Source: Bacteroidota bacterium
GTDB lineage: Bacteria > Bacteroidota > Bacteroidia > Bacteroidales > VadinHA17
NCBI GenBank assembly: GCA_029547705.1
Contig: JAKPOU010000055.1
Coordinates: 156,351-220,350 of the forward strand
Direction: 5' to 3'
Length of the DNA stretch: 64,000 nucleotides
Below the pieces are notes generated by a model, which was given only the letters and a program-made list of their open reading frames with translations, was not told where the DNA came from and searched no databases. Below are positions 52,593-61,866 of the stretch, one piece after another. The translations under genes and the position numbers were made by a program. The number at the start of each line of letters is the position of its first letter. Within the stretch, counting starts at the first letter, position 1.

Positions 52593-53819
52593 ATGAATAA
52601 AGAGCTTAAAAAAAGGGTAACGATTGCTGCTCTCATTGTTGTCTGCCTGGGCCTGGTCATTTTTGTACTGATAAGGTTTCTGCTGCCATTTTCCGTGAAG
52701 CCCGGGGATTATGTGATATCAAATGTGGATTTTGGTCCGGTTTATACAACAGTGCCGGCCAGCGGGATTATTAATCCTGAAAATGAGGTATTGCTGCTCA
52801 GCCCGTCATCAAGTGTTATATCTTCCCTTTCCAGGGCACCTGGAAGCAGGGTATCGAAGGGTGATATAATATTGACGCTGGATTCAAAATCCCTTATGCA
52901 GGAAATTGATAATCTGAAGGACCAGCTTGAAGTGATGGAGAATGATCTGCAGAAGAACAGGCTCAACTCGAGGAGCACACGTGTTGATCTTAACTATAAT
53001 GCAGAAGTTAAACGCCTGAAAATCACTTCTCTCAAGACAGAAATAGCAGATCAGGAGCAGCTTCTGAAGGTTGGGGGAATCTCTCCGGCTTTTCATGAAC
53101 AAACCAAGGAAGAACTGGTACTGGCGGAAAAAGACCTTAACATGACACTTGAAAAAAATTCAATACGCCTGAAACAGCTTGAAGCTGATGAAAAAGGACT
53201 TCAGCTCCAGATTGACATGAGAAACAAGGAGCTGGTTTTAAGGCAGACCCTTCTGGAAAGGCTTAACATCAGGGCCCCGTCTGACGGGATAATACTGGGG
53301 ATTTATACCAATGTGGGCGAAAGGGTTGAAAAGGATAAACTGCTGGTCAAAATGTCGGATCTGTCAACATTCAAGATCAAGGCAACAATAGATAATCCCT
53401 ATGTAAACCTGGTCAAAACCGGCGGGGAAGTGTATGCACTCGTCAATGACATCAGCCTCAGAGGAAAGATTGGCACCGTATCTCCCGTAATGAGGGACAA
53501 GAAGATAGAATTTGATGTATTTCTCGATCACAGTCATTATGACAAGCTGATTCCCAACATGGAAGTTGCACTGCAGATTGTGACCCAGAAAAAGGACAGC
53601 GTGTTGCGGGTTGGATACGGCCCGGTTTTCAGCAGGGCAAAAAGCCAGGAACTGTTTGTACTTAATACCTATAAAGCTGTCAGGAAAACGGTTACAACCG
53701 GACTGATAGGGACGGACCATGTTGAAATAACCGAAGGCCTTAATCCCGGTGACAGGGTTATTATTTCCAATGTCCATCTTTCCAGGCATATACGTGAATT
53801 TGAACTTATGGATTTATAA
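52593..53819 (+). CDS. HlyD-type periplasmic adaptor
   Basis: 408 residues. Membrane segment 9-31, then the first lipoyl/barrel half (SNVDFGPVYTTVPASG), a coiled coil (about 105-205, with EVMENDLQKNRLNSR and KQLEADEKGLQLQ), the second lipoyl half (IRAPSDGIILGIYTN) and a C-terminal barrel with GLNPGDRVIISN. It is a membrane fusion protein that links an inner-membrane pump to an outer-membrane channel. The TolC-like gene follows 13 bases after the stop, but no pump gene is present. Similar in kind to the adaptor at 41786 but not closely alike in sequence. Confidence 0.87.
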   Translation: MNKELKKRVTIAALIVVCLGLVIFVLIRFLLPFSVKPGDYVISNVDFGPVYTTVPASGIINPENEVLLLSPSSSVISSLSRAPGSRVSKGDIILTLDSKSLMQEIDNLKDQLEVMENDLQKNRLNSRSTRVDLNYNAEVKRLKITSLKTEIADQEQLLKVGGISPAFHEQTKEELVLAEKDLNMTLEKNSIRLKQLEADEKGLQLQIDMRNKELVLRQTLLERLNIRAPSDGIILGIYTNVGERVEKDKLLVKMSDLSTFKIKATIDNPYVNLVKTGGEVYALVNDISLRGKIGTVSPVMRDKKIEFDVFLDHSHYDKLIPNMEVALQIVTQKKDSVLRVGYGPVFSRAKSQELFVLNTYKAVRKTVTTGLIGTDHVEITEGLNPGDRVIISNVHLSRHIREFELMDL

Positions 53820-53832
53820 ATCGGATTGTTAT

Positions 53833-55329
53833 ATGAAAATTAATTTAAGATATAGTTTTCTTGTTTTATTTTTTTCAGTCCTGATTCATCCTGTTTCAGG
53901 TGATTCCACTGATACTGTTTCATTTACACTGAGTTTGAGAAATGTTGTCGATCTGGCAATAATACAATCAGCTTCAATAAAATATGCCCAGAATACAAAC
54001 GTTAATTATTTCTGGCGCTGGAAAAATTTCCAGACCAGCTTCAGGCCCCAGCTTATTCTCACGGGTGAAGTGCCGAATTTTACCCAGCAAAATATACCGG
54101 TGGTTCAGCCTGACGGCAGCATTCAGTTCAGGAAGATATCCCAGCTCCAGGGTTCATCGCAGCTTGCCCTGAGCCAGTCTATTCCGGGAACCGGAACATC
54201 TGTCTATGCCGCAACAAACCTTTACCGTGTTCAGGATTTCATCAAGCACTCTGTGGAATATTCCGGCAGCCCTTTCCAGATCGGTTTAACCCAGCCAATA
54301 TTTGCCTATAACAATATGAAATGGCAGAAAAAGACTGAGCCGCTGATATATGAGGAATCCAGGAAACAATTTGTTGAATCAACTGAGAGGATTGCTCTTC
54401 AGGCTACCATATACTTTTTCAGGTATCTGATGATTCAGACCAACTATAACCTGGCGGAAAACAATCTGAAAAACAGTAATAACAATCTAAGGATTGCGGA
54501 AGTAAGGAAGCAGCTTGGCAAGATTTCCGATAATGATTTTGCGCGGATACAACTGTCTGTTTTCAATGCACAGAAAGCATTGAATAAAGCCAGTATGGAT
54601 CTTAAAAATGCCGATTTTGAGTTAAAATCCTATATTAACCTGGATCAGCACCAGAAGATTGAGCTGGTAATACCGGTTGAAATGTATCTTTTCTCAGTAG
54701 ATCCGGGAAAGGCCCTGGAAGAGGCAAAGGAAAACCGCAAGGAGACCCCCTATTTTGAACGAAGGCTTATTGAAGCAGAAAGGGATCTCCGGAGGGCCAG
54801 GAGAACTTCAGGCTTAAGTGCCACGGTGGTCGGGAGCTTTGGCCTGTCCAACAGTTCCGAAACTTATGGGGGTGTCTATGAGCAGCCGGAAAAACAGAGA
54901 GTGATCAGTCTCAGGATGAGCATACCGGTCCTTGACTGGGGCCGGTCCGCGTCAAATATCAAGCTGGCCGAATCAAGGCGGGAGCTTGTTTTGTATGATG
55001 TGGAAAAAGAAATCAAGGATTTTGAAAGGGAAGTGGTTGTACAGGTTGAGCAGTTCGGACTGCTGCGCGACCAGATTACAACGGCACAGGAAGCGGATAA
55101 GGTTGCTGAGAATGGCTATCTCATTGCTCTCAAGAAATTCCAGAGTGGTGAAATCAGCATTACCGACCTGAATATTGCACTTTCTGAACGCGAAAGCGCC
55201 AAACGGGACTATATCACAGCAATTGAGAGTTACTGGCAATCTTATTATCGTTTAAGGATACTTACACTTTATGATTTTGAGCTGAACCAGAAGATAATGT
55301 ATGATAATCCGATGCTGAATTCAGAGTAA
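53833..55329 (+). CDS. TolC-like outer-membrane efflux protein
   Basis: 498 residues from the ATG at 53833; a longer frame from 53749 overlaps the adaptor and lacks a signal. The signal peptide covers about 1-22, followed by the tandem alpha/beta duplicated TolC core (first half LRNVVDLAI; second half FERRLIEAERDLRRARRTSGL and SIPVLDWGRSASNIKLAE), long helices with QVEQFGLLRDQITTAQ and SGEISITDLNIALSERE (the helix pair of the OEP family). Forms the outer-membrane tunnel of a tripartite pump. The adaptor upstream is the probable partner. Confidence 0.9.
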   Translation: MKINLRYSFLVLFFSVLIHPVSGDSTDTVSFTLSLRNVVDLAIIQSASIKYAQNTNVNYFWRWKNFQTSFRPQLILTGEVPNFTQQNIPVVQPDGSIQFRKISQLQGSSQLALSQSIPGTGTSVYAATNLYRVQDFIKHSVEYSGSPFQIGLTQPIFAYNNMKWQKKTEPLIYEESRKQFVESTERIALQATIYFFRYLMIQTNYNLAENNLKNSNNNLRIAEVRKQLGKISDNDFARIQLSVFNAQKALNKASMDLKNADFELKSYINLDQHQKIELVIPVEMYLFSVDPGKALEEAKENRKETPYFERRLIEAERDLRRARRTSGLSATVVGSFGLSNSSETYGGVYEQPEKQRVISLRMSIPVLDWGRSASNIKLAESRRELVLYDVEKEIKDFEREVVVQVEQFGLLRDQITTAQEADKVAENGYLIALKKFQSGEISITDLNIALSERESAKRDYITAIESYWQSYYRLRILTLYDFELNQKIMYDNPMLNSE

Positions 55330-55386
55330 ACGGTTTATTTACCTTTTACGCCGGTGCACTTCGTTTATCACCGGTCGGTTCTCACG

Positions 55387-55414
55387 AAAAAACCCCGCAG
55401 TCTGTACTGCGGGG
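55387..55414 (-). terminator. Rho-independent terminator of tRNA-Ser
   Basis: Stem CCCCGCAG / CTGCGGGG (55393-55400 with 55407-55414), loop 55401-55406, followed on the minus strand by six T (A run at 55387-55392). It lies 15 bases past the CCA end of the tRNA. Confidence 0.88.
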
Positions 55415-55429
55415 CTGATCTGACAAGTC

Positions 55430-55521
55430 TGGCGGAGAAAGAGGGATTCGAACCCCCGTTCCGCCGGCGGGCGGAAAACGGTTTTCAAGACCGCCGCATT
55501 CGACCACTCTGCCATTTCTCC
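55430..55521 (-). tRNA. tRNA-Ser (UGA anticodon)
   Basis: Read on the minus strand, acceptor GGAGAAA (55521-55515) pairs with TTTCTCC (55440-55434); discriminator G at 55433 and an encoded CCA at 55432-55430. The anticodon loop CTTGAAA, flanked by CGGT/ACCG, carries TGA, which reads serine UCA. The long variable arm (CCGCCCGCCGGCGG) and GGTTCGAATCC T-loop are those of class II tRNA-Ser. A TATATTTG element (55533-55526, minus) sits just before the 5' end and would start transcription at the tRNA itself. Confidence 0.97.
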
Positions 55522-55765
55522 GTTGCAAATATAATGATTTTTATTCTTCATTTCCTTTTAAAAAAAAGAAAACCTTATAAAAGGCACTATATCAGGTATA
55601 TATAAAATTTATGAACAGATTGTCAACAAGTTAAGGTGTGAAATGTCTTTAAATGACCATATAATGGCCGCTAACGTAAATTTTAACAAAATTTGTATAT
55701 TTTGGAAAAAAGCGCATTTTTGTGTCGTAAAGTCCCACTAAATGTGCAAAGAAGGCAAGAATTAA

Positions 55766-55796
55766 TTTGCATATGAATTTAAATGAGATAAATTTG
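55766..55796 (+). promoter_or_regulatory. HU gene promoter
   Basis: TTTG at 55766-55769, 19 bases, then TAAATTTG at 55789-55796: both elements match the Bacteroidota consensus with ideal spacing. Transcription would begin near 55803, about 37 bases before the ATG at 55840. The remaining stretch between the tRNA and this promoter (55534-55765) is AT-rich and shows nothing else I can name. Confidence 0.72.
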
Positions 55797-55839
55797 TATT
55801 CAATTAGTAGGATTGGTCTAACCTTTAATTTAAATTACT

Positions 55840-56109
55840 ATGACAAAGAAAGAATTGGTTGCTTCCATCGCAAAAGAGTCAGGCCTTACTGTTAAGGATT
55901 CGACAAAAGCCCTGAATGCATTTGTGGCTTCAGTTGGCAAAGCCATGAAGAAGGGCGAGAGGCTTCAGCTTCCCGGTCTTGGCACATTCAAGGTAACAAA
56001 GAGAAGTGCACGGGTGGTCCGCAATCCGCGTACCGGTGCCAAGCTGAATGTTCCTGCAAAGAAGGTGGTGAAATTCAAAGCAGCCCCCGCTCTTGACAAA
56101 GGTCTTTAA
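55840..56109 (+). CDS. HU family DNA-binding protein
   Basis: 89 residues, normal HU length: MTKKELVASIAKESGL N-terminal helices, GLGTFKVTKRSARVVRNPRTG containing the DNA-binding beta-arms, then KVVKFKAAPALDKGL. Bends and compacts DNA as a dimer. It has its own promoter and terminator. Confidence 0.97.
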   Translation: MTKKELVASIAKESGLTVKDSTKALNAFVASVGKAMKKGERLQLPGLGTFKVTKRSARVVRNPRTGAKLNVPAKKVVKFKAAPALDKGL

Positions 56110-56134
56110 TCGTAAATGATTGAAAATGCCTGGA

Positions 56135-56159
56135 GGGTGTCCGTGACACCCTTTTTTTT
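56135..56159 (+). terminator. Terminator of the HU gene
   Basis: Stem GGGTGTC / GACACCC (56135-56141 with 56145-56151), loop CGT, then eight T at 56152-56159. It lies 25 bases after the HU stop. Confidence 0.93.
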
Positions 56160-56303
56160 GTATTTAATTAATACTGACTGATTAGCAATAAGGCTCCGGC
56201 TTCCTGAAGATATGAACAAAATCAGTTAAATTATGTTTTTTTTCTCCAGTTACAGTTTTTTTTATTACTTTTGATTTGTCTAAACATTTCTGACTAGTAA
56301 AGT

Positions 56304-57011
56304 ATGAATTGTATTATTGTTGATGACGATCAGCTTAGTTGTAAAATTCTCGAAGGCTATGTTGCCAAGTCTTCGTCCCTGAATCTGGTTGGTACGTTCA
56401 ACGATTCCGTGGAGGCCAGAAATGTTATTACCAAAAGGCAGGATATCGACCTGGTAATTCTTGACATCAAGATGCCCGAAATGGACGGCTTCGATTTTAT
56501 CATGAGTCTTGATAATCCGCCGAACATAATTCTTGTTACATCTGCTGAGGAATATGCTCTCAAGGCCTTTGACTTCAACGTTGTCGACTTTCTTCTGAAG
56601 CCTGTTTCATACGGACGCTTCTGCAAGGCCATAGACAAGACAATAAGGTATTATTCCCGGAAGGAGACAAGCAGTACGGGTGATGAAGAAATCTTTATCA
56701 AGAAAAGTTCCACACTCGTAAAGCTCAAGCTGAAAGATATAATATACATCGAGGCCCTCGAAAATTACGTCACCCTGAATACCAGGGATGACAGGTTCAC
56801 GATCCATTTCACCATGAAAGCCATCGAAAACCAGCTTCCGTCAGGATTATTCATCAGGGTTCACCGTTCCTACATCATTAATAAGAGCATGATACAAAGT
56901 ATCAAGGACAATACTCTTGAGCTTCTTGTCGGTGATACCGTAAAAAGTATTCCGGTAGGGAAATCATTCAGGGATTCGCTTCTGAATGACATAAACGTAA
57001 TGGCGAGATAA
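56304..57011 (+). CDS. LytTR response regulator
   Basis: 235 residues. N-terminal receiver with acidic pair D7-D9, phosphoacceptor Asp54 in ILDIKMPEMDG, and Lys99 in FLLKPVSY; C-terminal LytTR DNA-binding domain beginning near 135 (VKLKLKDIIYIEALENYV, HRSYIINKSMIQSI). No histidine kinase gene is adjacent. A TACTTTTG -7 element at 56266-56273 lies about 30 bases before the ATG, without an obvious -33. It heads a four-gene unit with an aminotransferase, a secreted protein and a degenerate receiver. Confidence 0.93.
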   Translation: MNCIIVDDDQLSCKILEGYVAKSSSLNLVGTFNDSVEARNVITKRQDIDLVILDIKMPEMDGFDFIMSLDNPPNIILVTSAEEYALKAFDFNVVDFLLKPVSYGRFCKAIDKTIRYYSRKETSSTGDEEIFIKKSSTLVKLKLKDIIYIEALENYVTLNTRDDRFTIHFTMKAIENQLPSGLFIRVHRSYIINKSMIQSIKDNTLELLVGDTVKSIPVGKSFRDSLLNDINVMAR

Positions 57012-57026
57012 TTCCTCCCCGTTCAA

Positions 57027-58232
57027 ATGCTTACAAACCGACAGCTGTTTCTTCTCCACCTTGGTCAGACCACAGACAGGCCCCTGATGGTTGAAGTTGA
57101 AAGGGCAGAAGGCATATATCTTTACGGTCCTTCAGGATCGGAATATATCGATCTTATTTCCGGGGTATCGGTAAGCAATACCGGGCACCGGCATCCGGAG
57201 GTCGTTGAAGCTGTGAAGGATCAGACTGACCGTTATATGCACCTTATGGTATATGGTGAGCTAATACAGTCTCCCCAGGTCAGGTATGCATCAAAGCTTG
57301 CACAGCTGCTTCCTGAAAATCTCTCTGTATGTTATTTTGTGAATTCGGGAAGTGAAGCAATTGAAGGAGCAATAAAACTCTCGCGGAAACATACCGGCAG
57401 GAGCAGGGTTGTCTATTTCAGAAACTCATATCACGGCAGCACAATGGGTGCCCTCAGTATACAGGGCAGTGAAAAATACAGGGCTGATTTCCGACCTCTT
57501 CTTCCCGATACATTCTGCATAGATTACAATGATCCGGAAGCCCTTTCAGTTATTGACGGACGAACAGCCTGTGTTGTTGCTGAACCCATTCAGGCAGAGG
57601 CCGGTGTAATATGCCCCTCGGAAAACTTCCTGGCGGAGCTGAGAAAGAAATGTTCCGCCTGCGGAGCCCTTCTTGTATTTGATGAAGTACAGACTGCCTT
57701 CGGAAGAACGGGAACACTCTTTGCATTCGAAAGATACGGGGCTGTCCCCGATATCCTGGTTCTTGCAAAAGCGCTCGGAGGAGGAATGCCCCTTGGCGCA
57801 TTTATTTCTTCAAAGGAAATAATGAATACGATCTCCAGGAAGCCTCAGCTAGGCCATATAACCACTTTCGGAGGCCATCCTGTCTGCTGTGCGGCAGGAA
57901 TGGCATCCCTGGAAGTCATTCTTAAAAATGACCTCCACGGACAGGTATCCGGCAAGGCATCTCTTTTCCGGAAGGAGCTCCGGCATCCTGCCATTCAGGA
58001 AATCAGGGGTGAAGGCCTTCTTATGGCCGTGAAGCTGAAAAACACCGCCTGCGTGGACTATTGCATTGCCCATGCACCGGATCACGGACTGATTCTTGAC
58101 TATTTCCTGTTCTGCAATGATTCGTTCAGAATAGCTCCCCCTCTAGTCATTACCAGGGAGGAGATCATTACTGCATCAGCAAGGATACGTGCCCTTCTGG
58201 ATGACTGTTTGAAATACTGCGGAGACAAATGA
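57027..58232 (+). CDS. Class III aminotransferase (ornithine/acetylornithine type)
   Basis: 401 residues, fold-type I. The PLP lysine is K248 in LAKALGGGMPLG; FDEVQTAFGRTG holds the pyridine-nitrogen Asp; NSGSEAIEGAIKLSRKHTG and YHGSTMGALS are the phosphate-binding parts. The set resembles acetylornithine, ornithine and related omega-amino-acid aminotransferases; the actual amino donor cannot be told. It starts 15 bases after the regulator and overlaps the next gene by 4 bases, so its link to the LytTR regulator is by operon. Confidence 0.9.
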   Translation: MLTNRQLFLLHLGQTTDRPLMVEVERAEGIYLYGPSGSEYIDLISGVSVSNTGHRHPEVVEAVKDQTDRYMHLMVYGELIQSPQVRYASKLAQLLPENLSVCYFVNSGSEAIEGAIKLSRKHTGRSRVVYFRNSYHGSTMGALSIQGSEKYRADFRPLLPDTFCIDYNDPEALSVIDGRTACVVAEPIQAEAGVICPSENFLAELRKKCSACGALLVFDEVQTAFGRTGTLFAFERYGAVPDILVLAKALGGGMPLGAFISSKEIMNTISRKPQLGHITTFGGHPVCCAAGMASLEVILKNDLHGQVSGKASLFRKELRHPAIQEIRGEGLLMAVKLKNTACVDYCIAHAPDHGLILDYFLFCNDSFRIAPPLVITREEIITASARIRALLDDCLKYCGDK

Positions 58233-59062
58233 ACAGAGTCTGTTATTTGCTGATATTGGTTTTGCTTTCATTACTGACCGGGACAGAAATCCGTGCAGAT
58301 AAACCGGATATATCAGGAATACTGGAAAATCTCTTTGAGCGGATCATCGGATCAGAAGATGATACCGAGAAGCAGAGACTGAATGATTCAGTGCGGATCA
58401 TAATAGGAGCCTATGCGGAATCGGATTCGGTTTTTACCCACAGCTTTGAAAACCTTCGTTTTCTGGGCCAGATAACATCACCCGACAGGAAGCTCAAGAT
58501 AATAACCTGGAACCTGCTCCTGAGAAACAGTCCAAACAGATATTTCTCATACATTGTTCGCAAAAACGGAAAAAGAAGCCCCAACAAGGTTTTCACCCTC
58601 AGCGGAATGAACCGGGAAGAGCCCGTAAGGGATGACATTATATATACCTCCGGCAACTGGTACGGTGCACTTTACTATGCAATCCAGCCTTTCAGAAACA
58701 ACAGGCAGCTCTGTTACCTGGTTCTCGGGCTGGATTATGGGAATATCCGGGTTTCCAGAAAGATAATCGATGTTTTGAGTTTTTCTCCGGATGACAGCCT
58801 GATGCTGGGTCTGGATTGCTTTATAAGGGAGGAAGAAAGCAGGATGAGAGAAGTGCTTCAGTATTCCCCTGAAGGAATATTGTCCCTCAGGATGGAAAAC
58901 AATAAAACAGTGGTTTTTGATCAGCCTGTCACCGTCAGGACAGGCCACGGAGACGGATATGAACTGTCAGCTGCAGGGGTTTCTTTCAGCGGATATGTAT
59001 TGCATAAAGGAAACTGGGTATTCGTTGCCGATATTGATGTGAAGAACAAAAAGAAGAAATGA
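58229..59062 (+). CDS. Secreted protein of unknown function
   Basis: 277 residues with a signal peptide (about 1-24, ending EIRA). Beta-rich body without known catalytic motif; IITWNLLLRNSPNRYFSYIV and YTSGNWYGALYYAIQPF are the most distinctive segments. C-terminal KNKKKK. It overlaps the aminotransferase stop (ATGA) and precedes the pseudo-receiver by 16 bases. Function unknown. Confidence 0.75.
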   Translation: MNRVCYLLILVLLSLLTGTEIRADKPDISGILENLFERIIGSEDDTEKQRLNDSVRIIIGAYAESDSVFTHSFENLRFLGQITSPDRKLKIITWNLLLRNSPNRYFSYIVRKNGKRSPNKVFTLSGMNREEPVRDDIIYTSGNWYGALYYAIQPFRNNRQLCYLVLGLDYGNIRVSRKIIDVLSFSPDDSLMLGLDCFIREEESRMREVLQYSPEGILSLRMENNKTVVFDQPVTVRTGHGDGYELSAAGVSFSGYVLHKGNWVFVADIDVKNKKKK

Positions 59063-59078
59063 ACTGACTGAATGAATT

Positions 59079-59597
59079 ATGAGCGGAACAAAGACAGCTC
59101 ATCTGGTTTGTTATGACGATCACCGGATAATTTCCGAGGACCTGCGTAAAAGGTTCTCCGATCCTTCAAAATACAGGGTGGAATGCTTCCATTCACGTAA
59201 AGATTTTATTGATGCCCTTGGTAAGGCAGCTGATACCAGGTCCTGCAGGATTGCACTGATAGTTATACCTGAAAAAACCGGCCGGCAGGACGATACCGGA
59301 AAAATGACGGAAGAGATAAGCAGGAGGGACCCGGATCTGGGGATAATACTGATTGTGCCTGCCGGACAACTGGAAGAGACAAGGAAGGTCATAAAATTCA
59401 ACATCGATGCCTATATTACAAAAAATCCAAATGCGATCCTGAGAATTCACAACGAGGTTAAAAAGTTTGTAAGCGAGAATAATATCAATATTTACAGGAA
59501 GCGCCGGAATTTATCCCTCTATATTCTTGCCGGATACATAATTTTTGTTGCACTGCTGGTACTTATCGCATATTTCAGACTGCCCGGTTATTTTTAA
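59079..59597 (+). CDS. Degenerate receiver domain with C-terminal membrane anchor
   Basis: 172 residues. Residues 6-130 have a CheY-like pattern: acidic pair D13-D14 after the first strand (AHLVCYDD), a fifth-strand lysine K115 (AYITKNP) and the strand ending IALIVIPE where the phosphoacceptor Asp should be; by alignment with the neighbouring LytTR regulator the Asp is replaced by Ile63, and the conserved Thr/Ser after the fourth strand is missing (LIVPAG). Residues 146-167 form one membrane segment followed by only a few residues, so the protein is tail-anchored with the receiver in the cytoplasm. I read it as a pseudo-receiver, perhaps a membrane docking partner. The fold assignment is my own reading and needs a profile search. 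Confidence 0.6.
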   Translation: MSGTKTAHLVCYDDHRIISEDLRKRFSDPSKYRVECFHSRKDFIDALGKAADTRSCRIALIVIPEKTGRQDDTGKMTEEISRRDPDLGIILIVPAGQLEETRKVIKFNIDAYITKNPNAILRIHNEVKKFVSENNINIYRKRRNLSLYILAGYIIFVALLVLIAYFRLPGYF

Positions 59598-59738
59598 GCT
59601 TCCCCCTTGTTTCAAACAGTTAAGCTATTTTTAAACTCTACTGCTTTTTTAAACATTCCGGCAGTTACATATACTGTAGTGCTGACATTTAAGCTAAGCG
59701 GTCATTTTTTATCTCTGGTCCGGTATCATGAATGACTA

Positions 59739-59769
59739 ATTGTCAGTAAACCGTAATGGCATATCTTTT
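59739..59769 (+). promoter_or_regulatory. Possible htpG promoter
   Basis: ATTG at 59739-59742, 19 bases, then TATCTTTT at 59762-59769; each element has one mismatch to TTTG / TAnnTTTG. It would start transcription about 40 bases before the ATG at 59818. Between 59598 and this site TTAAGCT occurs three times; significance unknown. Confidence 0.35.
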
Positions 59770-59817
59770 GACATGCAGGTGCGGAAGTTAATTGTTAAAT
59801 TCTAAAATGTATATATT

Positions 59818-61866
59818 ATGCAAACCGGAAAGATTGGCGTAACCACAGAAAACATTTTTCCTATCATCAAGAAATTCCTTTATTCCGATCATGAAATTTT
59901 CCTGAGAGAGTTGATTTCCAATGCTGTTGATGCAACTCAGAAGATAAAGGCAATGGCTTCAACGGGAGATTACAAGGAAGAACTGGGGGATCTGACCATA
60001 AGGGTTGAACTTGACAAGAAGAAAAAAACCCTTAAAATATCCGACAGGGGAGTGGGCATGACCCGGGAGGAACTGGATAAATATCTTAATCAGATTGCAT
60101 TTTCAAGTGCCAATGAATTCCTCGACAAATACAAGGACCAGGCCAATAACCTGATAGGACATTTTGGTCTGGGCTTCTATTCATCCTTCATGGTATCCGA
60201 CAAGGTTGAAGTGATAAGCCGTTCGTGGCAGGATGGTGCTGAGGCTGTTAAATGGACCTGTGACGGAAGCCCTGAATACACCATAGAAAGTGCTGAAAGG
60301 GATCTGCGGGGAACCGACGTCATTCTTCATATTGACAAGGAGTCAAAGGAATTCCTTGAGGAAAACAGGATTGAAGAGCTTCTGAAGAAATACTGCAAAT
60401 TTCTTCCCGTTGAAATCGCGTTCGGCAGGGAACAGGAATGGAAGGACGGAAAATATGTCGACACGGGGAAGGACAAGATAATAAACAATACAAAACCGGC
60501 ATGGACACAGAAACCGTCGGAGCTGAAGGAAGAAGATTATCAGAAATTCTACCGTGAACTATATCCCATAGGGGACGAGCCCTTGTTCAACATACACCTG
60601 AATGTGGATTATCCGTTTAAACTGACAGGTATCCTGTATTTTCCGAAAATAAAGAACAATATTGAGATTCAGAAAAACAAGATACAGCTGTATTCCAACC
60701 AGGTTTTTGTAACTGATTCGGTAGAAGGTATTGTACCTGAATTCCTCACGCTTCTTCACGGCGTTCTTGACTCGCCCGACATACCCCTGAATGTTTCGCG
60801 CAGTTACCTTCAGAGCGATGTGAACGTAAAAAAAATATCGGGCCATATAACCAAAAAAGTGGCTGACAGGCTGAATGAGATTTTCAAGAAAAACCGCCCT
60901 GAATTTGAGAAGAAATGGGACAGCCTCAAGCTCTTCATCAATTACGGGATGATAACTGAGGAAAAGTTCTATGAGAAGGCAGCCAAATTTGCATTGTTGA
61001 AGAATACTGACGACAAGTACTTTACCTTTGAGGAATATGAAAAGCTCATAAAGGAAAATCAGACCGACAGGCACAAAACACTGATTTATCTGTATGCCAC
61101 CAGCAAGACAGACCAGTACCCCTATATAGAAAAGGCAAGGAACAAGGGTTATGACGTCCTGCTTCTTGACGGACAGCTGGATGTGCATCTTATTAACCAT
61201 CTGGAAACAAAATTCAGGGACTCAAGGTTTGTCAGGGTTGATTCGGATGTTGTTGAAAAGCTCATCCTGAAAGATGAAGAGAGGGAATCAAGGCTCACCG
61301 ATGAGCAGAAGGATGACCTGAAAAGCGTGTTCAATGTGAACGTGAAATCAGGTGAAATGTACAATGTAGTCTTTGAAGTGCTTGATGAAAATGAATCACC
61401 GGTTCTTATCACCCAGTCGGAGTTCATGCGCAGAATGAAGGATATGGCCCAGCTGGGCGGAGGAAGCATGGGCTTTTACGGTGATCTGCCCGACAGCTAT
61501 AACCTGGTGGTTAATCCGAACCATCCGCTGATAGGGAAGATTTATGAGGATCTGAGATCTGAAAATGCCACTGTTCTTGATGAAAATGCCGCTGAAAGGA
61601 AGAAGGTTAAGGAGGAATATGATTTCCTGCAGAATGAGCATAGTAAAAAGAAGGACGAAGAGATAAGCCAGCCGGAAAAGGACGATCTTGAAAAACTGAG
61701 GAAGGAGCTGGAGGAAATTGAGGATTCAAGGAAGAAAGTCCTCGAAGCTTTCGGCAGCAGCAACAAGGTTGTCAAGCAGCTTATTGACCTTGCCCTGCTG
61801 GCAAACAACATGCTGAGGGGAGAAGATCTCAGTACATTTGTCAGGCGGAGCGTTGAATTGCTGTAG
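59818..61866 (+). CDS. htpG: Molecular chaperone HtpG (Hsp90)
   Basis: 682 residues, normal. The N-terminal ATPase has ELISNAVDATQKIK (ATP-binding Asn/Asp/Ala), SDRGVGMTREEL (DxGxG motif), GHFGLGFYSSFMV and GTDVILHID, all of the GHKL fold. The middle domain includes NVSRSYLQSD, which bears the ATPase-activating Arg, and the C-terminal domain ends near the stop at 61866. The last codons GTT GAA TTG CTG TAG seed the tandem repeat that follows. Confidence 0.97.
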   Translation: MQTGKIGVTTENIFPIIKKFLYSDHEIFLRELISNAVDATQKIKAMASTGDYKEELGDLTIRVELDKKKKTLKISDRGVGMTREELDKYLNQIAFSSANEFLDKYKDQANNLIGHFGLGFYSSFMVSDKVEVISRSWQDGAEAVKWTCDGSPEYTIESAERDLRGTDVILHIDKESKEFLEENRIEELLKKYCKFLPVEIAFGREQEWKDGKYVDTGKDKIINNTKPAWTQKPSELKEEDYQKFYRELYPIGDEPLFNIHLNVDYPFKLTGILYFPKIKNNIEIQKNKIQLYSNQVFVTDSVEGIVPEFLTLLHGVLDSPDIPLNVSRSYLQSDVNVKKISGHITKKVADRLNEIFKKNRPEFEKKWDSLKLFINYGMITEEKFYEKAAKFALLKNTDDKYFTFEEYEKLIKENQTDRHKTLIYLYATSKTDQYPYIEKARNKGYDVLLLDGQLDVHLINHLETKFRDSRFVRVDSDVVEKLILKDEERESRLTDEQKDDLKSVFNVNVKSGEMYNVVFEVLDENESPVLITQSEFMRRMKDMAQLGGGSMGFYGDLPDSYNLVVNPNHPLIGKIYEDLRSENATVLDENAAERKKVKEEYDFLQNEHSKKKDEEISQPEKDDLEKLRKELEEIEDSRKKVLEAFGSSNKVVKQLIDLALLANNMLRGEDLSTFVRRSVELL

